NCBI GenBank assembly: GCA_035652235.1
Contig: DASREE010000023.1
Location: 7,368-71,367 of the forward strand
Origin: PALSA-612 sp035652235
GTDB lineage: Bacteria > Actinomycetota > Thermoleophilia > Gaiellales > Gaiellaceae
Reading direction: 5' to 3'
Length of the DNA: 64,000 nt
Shown piece after piece: positions 25,113-31,901 of this stretch. Under the pieces are notes generated by a model, which was given only the letters and a program-made list of their open reading frames with translations, made no database searches and was not told where the DNA came from. Position 1 is the first letter of the stretch, and each line of letters opens with the position of its first letter. The position numbers were made by a program, and so were the translations under genes.

Positions 25113-25200
25113 GGCACGCCTCCGGCACGGTCCCGGCACACACCGGCCCACAGATCGTCGCTAGGCTGGCGCCGTGGGTCGGGGAGGTGGGGTCCTCCCG
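25113..25200 (+). promoter_or_regulatory. Intergenic element A: three 11-bp-spaced GGCAC repeats and a TAGGCT box
   Basis: GGCAC occurs at 25113, 25124 and 25135, exactly 11 bases apart. TAGGCT, a good TANNNT -10 box on the plus strand, begins 27 bases after the third repeat (25162-25167). A G-rich stretch with the imperfect palindrome GGTGGGGTCCTCCCG follows. The same layout occurs at 48.85 kb and 60.8 kb. No plus-strand gene follows; ridA ends on the other strand at 25299. On the minus strand the repeats lie immediately upstream of the DHH-CBS-PAP gene, so they could act on that gene instead. The rest of 25201-25298 shows no other feature. Confidence 0.55.
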
Positions 25201-25298
25201 AGCTTGACGCGTGAATTCGTGGCAGCCGGTACGGACGGTCTCGCGGCCGCTGCGGGTCGGGCGTCACGGCATGAGCCCGCCGAGCCCCGCCGGCGCGC

Positions 25299-25688
25299 TC
25301 AGCCGACCGTCGCGATCGCCTCGATCTCGACGAGGATCCCGGGCGGCAGCTCGACCCCGACCGTCGAGCGCGCGGGCGGGCGCTCGCCGACGTGCCGGCG
25401 GTAGACCTCGTTCATGCCTGCGAAGTCGTCGAGCGTGCGCAGAAAGACCGTCGTCTTGACCAGCCGGTCGAGGCTCGAGCCCGCCGCCTCGAGCACGGCG
25501 GCGATGTTGGCGAGCACCTGCTCGGTCTGCTCCTCGACGGTGGCGCCGACGAGCCCGGAGCCGTCCGCCTTCGCGGCGACCTGGCCGGCGGTGAAGACGA
25601 AGCCGTTGGCGACGATCGCCTGCGAGTAGGGAGCCCCGCCAAAGGGGCCGGCCGCCCGGTCCGTCGAGATCACGGTCTTCTCCTGCAC
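25299..25688 (-). CDS. RidA-family reactive imine deaminase
   Basis: 129 aa, GTG start. The YjgF/RidA signature is complete: GPFGGAPYSQAIVANGFVFTAGQ, where the Tyr and Ser line the cleft, then ATVEEQTEQVLANIAAVLEAAG and, near the C-terminus, PPARSTVGVELPPGILVEIEAIA with the key Arg and Glu. RidA hydrolyses 2-aminoacrylate and other imines released by PLP enzymes. It begins only two bases after the HisB-like gene, so the pair is cotranslated; that pairing is unusual. Confidence 0.94.
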   Translation of the reverse strand: MQEKTVISTDRAAGPFGGAPYSQAIVANGFVFTAGQVAAKADGSGLVGATVEEQTEQVLANIAAVLEAAGSSLDRLVKTTVFLRTLDDFAGMNEVYRRHVGERPPARSTVGVELPPGILVEIEAIATVG

Positions 25689-25690
25689 GA

Positions 25691-26233
25691 CTACTCCTTT
25701 CCGGGGGGACGAGGGCGCGCCGCCTGCGCGAGCGCCACGCCGAGCGCCTTGAAGATCGCCTCCAGCACGTGCTGCGGGTCCCGTCCCTCGATCAGGCGGA
25801 CGTGCAGCGTCAGCCCGGCGCCCTCGGCCAGCTGGCGCAGGAACTCGGCGACGACGTCCGTGTCCAGGCCGCCGACGCGCGCCTCGGACAGATCGACGTT
25901 GGACACGACGAGCGGGCGCCCGGATGCCTCCAGCGCGACGTGCGCGAGCGCCTCGTCGGCGGGTACGGCGGACGACCCGTGCCCCCGTACGCCGGGGGCC
26001 CGCAGCGAGGCTGCCAGCGCGTCCCCGAGCGCGCGCCCGGCCGCCGCCACCTCGTCGGAGGCGGCCCCCGGCTCGACCTCGAGGGCGATGTCGAGCGACG
26101 CGTACCGGGCGAGCAGCGCGATCAGGTGGTCGAGGACGGCGAGCCCGGTGGAGACGGTCGAGCGCGGCCGGCCGCTGACCGCCGCCCGGACACGGAGACG
26201 CGGCCGGTCGGAGTCAGCTCTCGACGCGCTCAA
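25691..26233 (-). CDS. HisB-like protein lacking metal-binding histidines
   Basis: 180 aa from TTG 26233, 20 bases inside the end of murA. The frame aligns with imidazoleglycerol-phosphate dehydratase along its length: STGLAVLDHLIALLARYASLD matches the STG..FLDHML..H...DL block, PADEALAHVALEASGRP matches the PMDE.LA...D.SGRP block, and GRDPQHVLEAIFKALG matches the GxNxHHxxEAxFKA block. But the first HHxxE is replaced by ASDEVAAAG, the second HH is reduced to QH, and the His of the GH(F/L)xEE segment is Asp (LDTDVVAEF). These His residues hold the two Mn ions of true HisB. It is therefore probably not a working dehydratase. Its tight packing between murA and ridA suggests a different role. Codon use looks normal, so I do not call it a pseudogene. 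Confidence 0.8.
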   Translation of the reverse strand: MSASRADSDRPRLRVRAAVSGRPRSTVSTGLAVLDHLIALLARYASLDIALEVEPGAASDEVAAAGRALGDALAASLRAPGVRGHGSSAVPADEALAHVALEASGRPLVVSNVDLSEARVGGLDTDVVAEFLRQLAEGAGLTLHVRLIEGRDPQHVLEAIFKALGVALAQAARPRPPGKE

Positions 26234-27518
26234 TCCGCGCTCCGAGCCCGCGCAGCCGATCGTCGATGCGCTCGTAGCCGCGGTCGATCTGGCCGATGTT
26301 CGCGATCGTCGACGTGCCCTCGGCGCACAGGCTCGCGATCAGCATCGCCATGCCCGCACGGATGTCGGGGCTCTCCATCTGCTCGCCGTACAGCTTCGAC
26401 GGGCCGGAGACGACGACGCGGTGCGGATCGCAGACGATGATCCTCGCCCCCATGCGGACGAGCTTGTCGACGAAGAAGAGCCGGCTCTCGAACATCTTCT
26501 CGAAGATCAACACCGTCCCCTCGGCCTGCGTCGCGAGCACGACCGCGATCGAGGTCAGGTCGGCGGGGAAGGCCGGCCACGGCCCGTCGTCGATCTTCGG
26601 GATCTGGCCGCCGAGGTCGTCGCGCACGACCAGGCGCTGGCCGCCCGGGACGCGGACGGTCGAGCCCTCGACCTGCATCGACACGCCGAGACGGTCGAAG
26701 ACCGGGGTGATGGCGACGAGGTCGTCCGCGCGGACGTCGTCGACGACGATCTCGCCGGGTGTGACCGCGCCGAGGCCGACGAAGCTCGCCACCTCGATGT
26801 GGTCGGCCGCCAGCCGGTACTCCCCGCCGCCGAGCCGCGTCACCCCGCGCACGCGCAGGACGTTGGAGCCGACGCCGTCGATCTCCGCCCCGAGCGAGCA
26901 CAGGAACCTGCACAGATCCTGCACGTGCGGCTCGCAGGCGGCGTTGCCGATCACCGTCTCGCCGGCGGCGAGCGACGCCGCCATGACCGCGTTCTCCGTC
27001 CCGGTCACGCTCGCCTCGTCGAGGAACAGGCTCGCGCCGCGGAGCACGCCCTCGAGCTCGAACCTGCGGCCGATGGTCGTGTGCGCGCCCAGCGCCTCGA
27101 AGGCGTGGATGTGCGTGTCGATCCGGCGCCGGCCGATCACGTCGCCGCCCGGCGGGGGCACGGCGACGCGCCCGCAGCGCGCGAGGAGCGGCCCGGCGAG
27201 GAGCAGCGACGCGCGGATCTCCCGGCTCAGCTGCTCGTCGAGATCCGCCGTCGACACGTCCTCCACGTGCACGCGGACCTCGTTGCGGCCGGTCCACTCC
27301 GCGTCGGCGCCGATCGAGCGGAGCAGGTCGAGCATCACCTCCACGTCCCGAATCCGCGGCATGTTGTCGAGCACGACCGGCTCGCTCGTGAGCACGCAGG
27401 CGGCCAGGATGGGCAGGGCCGCGTTCTTGTTCCCGCTCGCGCGGACACGCCCGGAAAGGGGGCACCCTCCCTCGATCACGAACGTCTCCCTCAACGCACC
27501 GGCGACGGCGGTCCCCAC
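26214..27518 (-). CDS. murA: UDP-N-acetylglucosamine 1-carboxyvinyltransferase (MurA), Cys-to-Asp form
   Basis: 434 aa from GTG 27518, which would be leaderless given the -10 at 27528-27533; a second GTG at 27479 has a GGGAG ribosome site and gives a 421-aa protein closer to the family length. It makes the first committed peptidoglycan precursor from UDP-GlcNAc and PEP. The N-terminal KN pair is in SGNKNAALPIL. The loop that normally reads PGGC reads PGGDVIGRRRIDTHI, so the PEP-binding and fosfomycin-reactive Cys is Asp, as in Mycobacterium. TENAVMAASLAAGET, DDGPWPAFPADLTSI and FESRLFFVDKLVRMGA are standard. The enzyme should be active and intrinsically fosfomycin-resistant. Confidence 0.96.
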   Translation of the reverse strand: MGTAVAGALRETFVIEGGCPLSGRVRASGNKNAALPILAACVLTSEPVVLDNMPRIRDVEVMLDLLRSIGADAEWTGRNEVRVHVEDVSTADLDEQLSREIRASLLLAGPLLARCGRVAVPPPGGDVIGRRRIDTHIHAFEALGAHTTIGRRFELEGVLRGASLFLDEASVTGTENAVMAASLAAGETVIGNAACEPHVQDLCRFLCSLGAEIDGVGSNVLRVRGVTRLGGGEYRLAADHIEVASFVGLGAVTPGEIVVDDVRADDLVAITPVFDRLGVSMQVEGSTVRVPGGQRLVVRDDLGGQIPKIDDGPWPAFPADLTSIAVVLATQAEGTVLIFEKMFESRLFFVDKLVRMGARIIVCDPHRVVVSGPSKLYGEQMESPDIRAGMAMLIASLCAEGTSTIANIGQIDRGYERIDDRLRGLGARIERVES

Positions 27519-27526
27519 AGAGGAAG

Positions 27527-27533
27527 TACCCTA
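27527..27533. promoter_or_regulatory. Shared bidirectional -10 core TACCCTA
   Basis: Seven bases give TACCCT on the plus strand (nine bases before the GTG of the HD gene) and TAGGGT on the minus strand (nine bases before the GTG of murA). Both genes would then be transcribed from at or next to their start codons. The gap between the starts is only 23 bases. Confidence 0.6.
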
Positions 27534-27541
27534 CCGATCCC

Positions 27542-28114
27542 GTGCCGCCGACACGTGACCAGGCCTGGGCGACGCTGACGACGTACACGAAGAGCGAGGC
27601 GCTGCTCCGCCACGCGCTCGGCGTGGAAGCCTGCATGAGCTGGTACGCGCGCCGCTTCGGCGAGGACGAGCAGCTGTGGCGCGTCGTCGGCCTGCTGCAC
27701 GACTTCGACTACGAGATGCATCCGACCCTGGACGCGCACCCGCAGGACGGCGCGCCGATCCTGCGCGAGGAGGGCTATCCGGAGGAGGTGATCGACGCGG
27801 TCCTGTCACATGCCGACCACCTCTCGCTGCCACGCGACACGCCGCTGAAGAAGACGCTGTTCGCCTGCGACGAGCTGTCGGGCTTCGTGGCGGCCTGCTC
27901 GCTCGTCCGGCCGGACGGGATCGCCTCGCTCGAGCCGAAGTCGGTGCGCAAGAAGCTCAAGCAGCCCTCGTTCGCCGCCGGCGTGCACCGCGACGAGGTG
28001 TACGCGGGTGCGGAGCTGCTCGGCCTCGACTTCGACGAGCACGTCGCCAACGTGATCGCGGCGATGCGCGAGGCAGCTCCGGCGCTCGGGCTCGACCGCG
28101 GGAGCGAGCACTAG
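27542..28114 (+). CDS. HD-domain hydrolase
   Basis: 190 aa, GTG start, probably leaderless. The HD pattern is clear: LLRHALGVEACM (first His), VVGLLHDFDYEMHP (HD pair), and VLSHADHLS with a later His/Asp. Spacing matches small HD phosphohydrolases that act on nucleotides or nucleoside monophosphates, but the substrate is not predictable. The C-terminal part (SVRKKLKQPSFAAGVHRDEVYAG) is conserved in HDIG-type proteins of Actinobacteria. It diverges from murA and is followed by a 60-base gap to the convergent aminotransferase gene. Confidence 0.88.
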   Translation: MPPTRDQAWATLTTYTKSEALLRHALGVEACMSWYARRFGEDEQLWRVVGLLHDFDYEMHPTLDAHPQDGAPILREEGYPEEVIDAVLSHADHLSLPRDTPLKKTLFACDELSGFVAACSLVRPDGIASLEPKSVRKKLKQPSFAAGVHRDEVYAGAELLGLDFDEHVANVIAAMREAAPALGLDRGSEH

Positions 28115-28174
28115 TGCCCTGTCCGGGGAGTACGGCGCGCCCTGGCGGCTGCAAAGCTGCGCCGCGCGTCGTCC

Positions 28175-29290
28175 TCAGTCGCGCCCATATGACCTGCGGC
28201 GACTCGGGCGCCCGGCGCGCAGACCGTCGAGCAGCCGCGCGAGATCGCCGTCCGACGTCCAGTACCCGCAGGAGACGCGGACAAGACCGCTGCCCGGGAT
28301 CTCCCGCACGACGACGCCCTGTGCCTGGAGCCTCCGCACCACCTCGGCCGGCTCGCCCCGCGGACGGAAAGACACGAGCGTCGACTGCCCCGTCGCCGTG
28401 GCGACGTCGACGTGCTCGGAGAGCAGGGCGCGGCAGCGCGCCGCCATCTCGCGCGCCCGCTGGAAGCGCCACTCGGGGACCGCGTCGAGGGCCGCCTCGA
28501 AGCCGGCGAGTTGAGCGGCGCCGAGGGCATGGTCGAAGCGGCTTGCGCCCGGCCTCGGATCGAACGAGCCGTCCGGCCGGTGGGCCTGCTGCGACAGGTA
28601 GCTCGGCGCCGCGACGCGCAGCGAGTCGGGCTCTCGCACGTACAGCGCGCCGACGCCGTCCGGTCCGCACGGCCACTTCTGCCCGGAGACGGTGTAGTAG
28701 TCGTAGGGCGCGGCGGCGACGGGGATCGCACCGGCCGCCTGGGCCCCGTCGACGAGGGTCGGCAGGCCCGTCTGCGCCTTCAGCTCCGCCACCGGGAGCA
28801 CGTTGCCGGTCACCCACGAGACGTGCGAGAGCGCAAGGAGCCGTGTCTTCGGCGTCACGGCCGCGAGCAGGCGCTCGAGCGCCGCCGGCGGGGCGAGGCC
28901 GCGCGTCCCCGCCACCCGGATGCGCGCGCCGGACGCGTGCAGCGCGCCCAGGAGCCCGAAGTGCTCCTCGTCGGTCGTGACCACCTCGTCCTCCGGCTCG
29001 AGCCCGAGCCCGAGCAGGACGGTGTTGCAGCCGTTCGTCGTCGACGCGGTCAGCGCCACCCGCTCGGCCGGGACGCCGATCAGCGCCGCGACCTTCGCCC
29101 GCACCCGCTCGCGCCGCCCGCGGACGGCGGCGACGTACTCGGCGCCCGACCGCCCGGCGGCGAGGTCGAGGAGCGACTGCGCGACCATCGCCTCGACCGT
29201 CGCCCGCGCGAGCGGCCCGTTCGTGCCGGCGTTGAGGTAGGCGACGCGCTCGAGCACCGGGAAAGCGGCGCGCGCTTCCTCGAAGGTCAC
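28175..29290 (-). CDS. Class V aminotransferase (cysteine desulfurase-like fold)
   Basis: 371 aa, GTG start in a GTGA overlap with the nuclease gene. PLP-fold motifs: VAYLNAGTNGPL, TASTTNGCNTVLLGL, EEHFGLLGALHASGARI, LSHVSWVTGNVLPV, LVDGAQAAGAIPV with the PLP-contacting Asp, and YTVSGQKWPCGPDGVGALYV with the Schiff-base Lys. The gap between that Lys and the C-terminal domain has no desulfurase-type active-site Cys loop that I recognise, so an isopenicillin-N-epimerase-like or general aminotransferase is more likely than an Fe-S desulfurase. It follows an EEP nuclease gene with no obvious functional link. Confidence 0.9.
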   Translation of the reverse strand: MTFEEARAAFPVLERVAYLNAGTNGPLARATVEAMVAQSLLDLAAGRSGAEYVAAVRGRRERVRAKVAALIGVPAERVALTASTTNGCNTVLLGLGLEPEDEVVTTDEEHFGLLGALHASGARIRVAGTRGLAPPAALERLLAAVTPKTRLLALSHVSWVTGNVLPVAELKAQTGLPTLVDGAQAAGAIPVAAAPYDYYTVSGQKWPCGPDGVGALYVREPDSLRVAAPSYLSQQAHRPDGSFDPRPGASRFDHALGAAQLAGFEAALDAVPEWRFQRAREMAARCRALLSEHVDVATATGQSTLVSFRPRGEPAEVVRRLQAQGVVVREIPGSGLVRVSCGYWTSDGDLARLLDGLRAGRPSRRRSYGRD

Positions 29291-29961
29291 GGCAGCGTGA
29301 GCTCCACGGGGGCGTGATCGGAGAGCACGACGCCATTGTGCCGCCGCCGCTCGAGCGGCCACGTCGCGAGCGGCGTCGCCACGGCGCCGCGCACGAGGAT
29401 GTGGTCGACGCCGGCCCCGGGCGCGGAGAAGCCGGGAAGCTCGAGCCGGGCGTTGAAGTCGCCGGCCAGCACGAGCGGCTCGCCTGCGCGCAGCCGCCCG
29501 TCGAGCCAGGCGAGCGCCGCCGCCGTCTCCTCCTCCGCGGCGGCGCCCGACAGGTGCAGGTTGGCGACGACGAGCCGGTCGTCCACCCTCACGGCCTGGC
29601 AGGCGCGCGCGTGCTCCCCCCGCCTGCTGACCCGGACGTGCCCGAGGTCGCCTGCCTGCAGCTGCGGCTGGACGAGGATGGCGTTCGCCTGGCCGGAGAA
29701 GGCGGAGCGGAGCAGGCCGTGGTGGAGATCGGTCAGCGCCCGGCCGGCGAGCATGCCGAGCGGCGCCGGCCGCGTGCGCGCGGCGAACACCTGCATGCCG
29801 CTCCAGCAGGCGAGCCGCCTGATCGACCACAGGGGCAGCTCCTGCAGGCAGAGCACGTCCGGCCGGTCGGCCGTCGCGAGGCGCACGGCCTGCTCCAGGT
29901 AGCCGCGCCTGCCCGCCGGATGCGAGCGGCCGTGGTACACGTTCCAGCTGCGGATCAGCAT
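29287..29961 (-). CDS. Endonuclease/exonuclease/phosphatase family protein
   Basis: 224 aa from ATG 29961. The EEP fold is indicated by IRSWNVYHG at the start, RPDVLCLQELP with the metal-binding Glu, VVANLHLSG, LVLAGDFNAR with the Asp/Asn pair, and the terminal VLSDHAPVELTL with the catalytic His. These enzymes cut phosphodiesters in DNA, RNA, lipids or second messengers. The substrate is not predictable and there is no signal peptide. A -10 at 29975-29980 places the transcription start within about seven bases of the ATG. Confidence 0.88.
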   Translation of the reverse strand: MLIRSWNVYHGRSHPAGRRGYLEQAVRLATADRPDVLCLQELPLWSIRRLACWSGMQVFAARTRPAPLGMLAGRALTDLHHGLLRSAFSGQANAILVQPQLQAGDLGHVRVSRRGEHARACQAVRVDDRLVVANLHLSGAAAEEETAAALAWLDGRLRAGEPLVLAGDFNARLELPGFSAPGAGVDHILVRGAVATPLATWPLERRRHNGVVLSDHAPVELTLP

Positions 29962-29973
29962 CGACGGGCGGAC

Positions 29974-29980
29974 TAGTCTA
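29974..29980. promoter_or_regulatory. Shared bidirectional -10 core TAGTCTA
   Basis: The seven bases read TAGTCT on plus (12 bases before the GTG of the glycosyltransferase gene) and TAGACT on minus (13 bases before the ATG of the nuclease gene). Only 30 bases separate the two starts. Confidence 0.6.
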
Positions 29981-29991
29981 GGCCGGTCTCC

Positions 29992-31047
29992 GTGCACGTC
30001 GTCCTCGCCGATCCCCCCGCCTTCACGCCGCAGTACGACCATGCGCTCGCGGCCGCCCTCGCCGCGCGCGGCGCCCGAGTCGAGCTCGCCACCGCGCCCT
30101 TCCGCTTCGGCGAGCTTCCGCCTGCACGCGGCTACCGGCGGCTCGAGCTGTTCTACCCGGTCAGCTCGCGACTCTTCCGCCGCTCGCCCCTGCGGCTGCC
30201 CGTGAAGGCGCTCGAGCACCCGCTCGGGATGGCCCGTCTGGCCGCCCTCCGCCCCGACGTCGTCCACCTGCAGTGGCTCGCCTGGCCGCGGCTCGATCGT
30301 GCGCTGCTGCGCCTGCGAGCGCCGGCCGTGTTCACAGCCCACGACCTGCTCCCGCGGCGCTCGGCGGCGCAGACAGGGCTGTGGCTCGCGCTCTTCCGGC
30401 GCTTCCGGCGGGTCGTCGTCCACAGCGAGCGGGGACGGGACACGCTCGCCGCTCTGGGCGTGCCCGAACAGGTGCTCCGGGTCATCCCCCACCCCGTCTT
30501 CCCGAGCGACCCGGCCCGCGCCGACGACGGGCGCACGCTCCTCTCGCTCGGGGTCATCCGCCCGTACAAGGGGCTGTCCGACGCGATCGCGGCCGCGAAG
30601 GCGGCGGACGGCGCGCGGCTGCTCGTCGTCGGCGACCCGGCTGAGCCGGTCGCCCGCTACCAGGCCGAGGCGGGTGCCGTCGCCGAGTGGCGGCTCGGCT
30701 ACCTCCCGGACCGCGAGCTCGACCGCGCGCTCGGAGAGGCGACCATCGCCGTCTTCCCGTACCGCGCCGAGATCGACCAGTCCGGGGCGCTCCTGCGCGC
30801 GCTCGGCGCCGGCGTGCCCGCGGTCGTGTACGACGTCGGCGGGCTGGCCGAACCCGTGCGGGCGTACGGCGCCGGGCGCGTCGTCCCCGCCGGCGATGTC
30901 GGCGCGCTCACGACCGCCGTCGCGGAGCTGCTCGGCGACCACGCGGCGCTGGAGGCGGCCCGTGCCGGCGCCCTGCGGGCCCGCTCCGAGCTGACCTGGG
31001 AGCGGGCCGCCGCCGCCCATCTCATCGTGTACGAGGAGGTCGCGTGA
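29992..31047 (+). CDS. Glycosyltransferase family 4-like protein
   Basis: 351 aa, GTG start, probably near-leaderless. A GT-B fold is visible: an N-terminal acceptor half with DVVHLQWLAW and PAVFTAHDLLPRR, and a C-terminal donor half with SLGVIRPYKGLSDAIAAAKAA, LLVVGDP, AEWRLGYLPDRELDRALGEATIAVFPYRAEIDQSG and GVPAVVYDVGGLAEPV. The Lys after RPY and the (E)xxxxSG motif are the usual nucleotide-sugar contacts. Donor and acceptor are unknown; capsule, glycolipid or mannan synthesis are possible. It is coupled to the next small gene by a GTGA overlap. Confidence 0.9.
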   Translation: MHVVLADPPAFTPQYDHALAAALAARGARVELATAPFRFGELPPARGYRRLELFYPVSSRLFRRSPLRLPVKALEHPLGMARLAALRPDVVHLQWLAWPRLDRALLRLRAPAVFTAHDLLPRRSAAQTGLWLALFRRFRRVVVHSERGRDTLAALGVPEQVLRVIPHPVFPSDPARADDGRTLLSLGVIRPYKGLSDAIAAAKAADGARLLVVGDPAEPVARYQAEAGAVAEWRLGYLPDRELDRALGEATIAVFPYRAEIDQSGALLRALGAGVPAVVYDVGGLAEPVRAYGAGRVVPAGDVGALTTAVAELLGDHAALEAARAGALRARSELTWERAAAAHLIVYEEVA

Positions 31048-31355
31048 GACGCCGGGGCCGCTTCGACGACGTCGTCTCCAGGCAGCTCGACCTGTTCGAG
31101 CGCGACCACGGCGACCTGATCGCCGAGTGCGAGCGCGCCGAGCGCGCGTACGACCGGGCCGGCCGCGAGGACGCCGAGGAGCGCTACGGCGAGTACGCCG
31201 AGCTCGTCGAGAGCGGGACGGACATCCTCGCCAGCCTGCGCTCCACCTTCCGCTCGACGCTCGACGAGGAGGCCGGGGAGGAGTACGAGGCGGCGTTCAA
31301 CCGCGCGGTGGCGAGGCGCCTGCCCCGCTTCGCGCTCGAGATCGAGGACGCCTGA
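31044..31355 (+). CDS. Small acidic helical protein of unknown function
   Basis: 103 aa; the GTG overlaps the stop of the glycosyltransferase (GTGA), so it is translated with it. The sequence is almost entirely charged helix (VSRQLDLFERDHGDLIAECE, YGEYAELVESGTDILASLRS) with no Cys, signal or membrane segment. I do not recognise the family. It may assist the glycosyltransferase, but that is only from the linkage. Its TGA stop abuts the stop of the next, convergent gene (TGATCA). Confidence 0.75.
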   Translation: MRRRGRFDDVVSRQLDLFERDHGDLIAECERAERAYDRAGREDAEERYGEYAELVESGTDILASLRSTFRSTLDEEAGEEYEAAFNRAVARRLPRFALEIEDA

Positions 31356-31811
31356 TCAGGAGGCCGGCGGCGACGCGCCCCGGCGGCGCAGGAAGGCGGC
31401 AACCACGATCGACATCGTCACGGCGATTCCCAGGCCGCCGAGGACGCCCACCACGACCGGCAGCGACGACGTGTCCGAGGACGCCGTCGCGAGCGCGAGC
31501 GTCCGCCGCGGCACGACCGCCAGCTGCCGGCCTGCCCGCGTCTGCAGGGCGTGCCGGAGCTCGTCCTCCAGGTCGGAGTAGATGCGCAGGTCGGTCGGCG
31601 CGTTCGCCATCGCCGCGCGGTAGCAGCCGAGCGGGTACGCGCCCTCGATTGCCCCGTCGTTGGCCCAGTCCGCGATGACCGCGCGCCAGCAGGTGGAGGT
31701 CGCGGCGGCGGGGACGGCACGGGCGGCGCGAGGCGCTGCGGCCAGCACCCCGGCTGCGAGGAGCAGGGCGAGAGCCCCGGCGGCGAGCCGGAGCTGGGGG
31801 TCGATGCGCAT
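31356..31811 (-). CDS. Exported membrane-anchored protein of unknown function
   Basis: 151 aa. Residues 7-32 are a signal sequence (LAAGALALLLAAGVLAAAPRA). The middle has two Cys (STCWRAVIADW, YPLGCYRAAM) that could form a disulfide, and the phrase YSDLEDELRHALQTRAGR. A second hydrophobic segment (about 118-140, VVVGVLGGLGIAVTMSIVVAAF) is followed by RRR, so the protein is probably anchored at its C-terminus with the middle outside. No known domain was recognised. The 90-base gap to dnaE2 shows nothing else. Confidence 0.75.
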   Translation of the reverse strand: MRIDPQLRLAAGALALLLAAGVLAAAPRAARAVPAAATSTCWRAVIADWANDGAIEGAYPLGCYRAAMANAPTDLRIYSDLEDELRHALQTRAGRQLAVVPRRTLALATASSDTSSLPVVVGVLGGLGIAVTMSIVVAAFLRRRGASPPAS

Positions 31812-31901
31812 CCGACACGGGATTACCGATTTCGAGATGCCTCAAACGTGAAAAGCCTGCAAATCCGGTCACACCCGGTGAGCTGCTGCGCGCCGGGCCA
31901 G

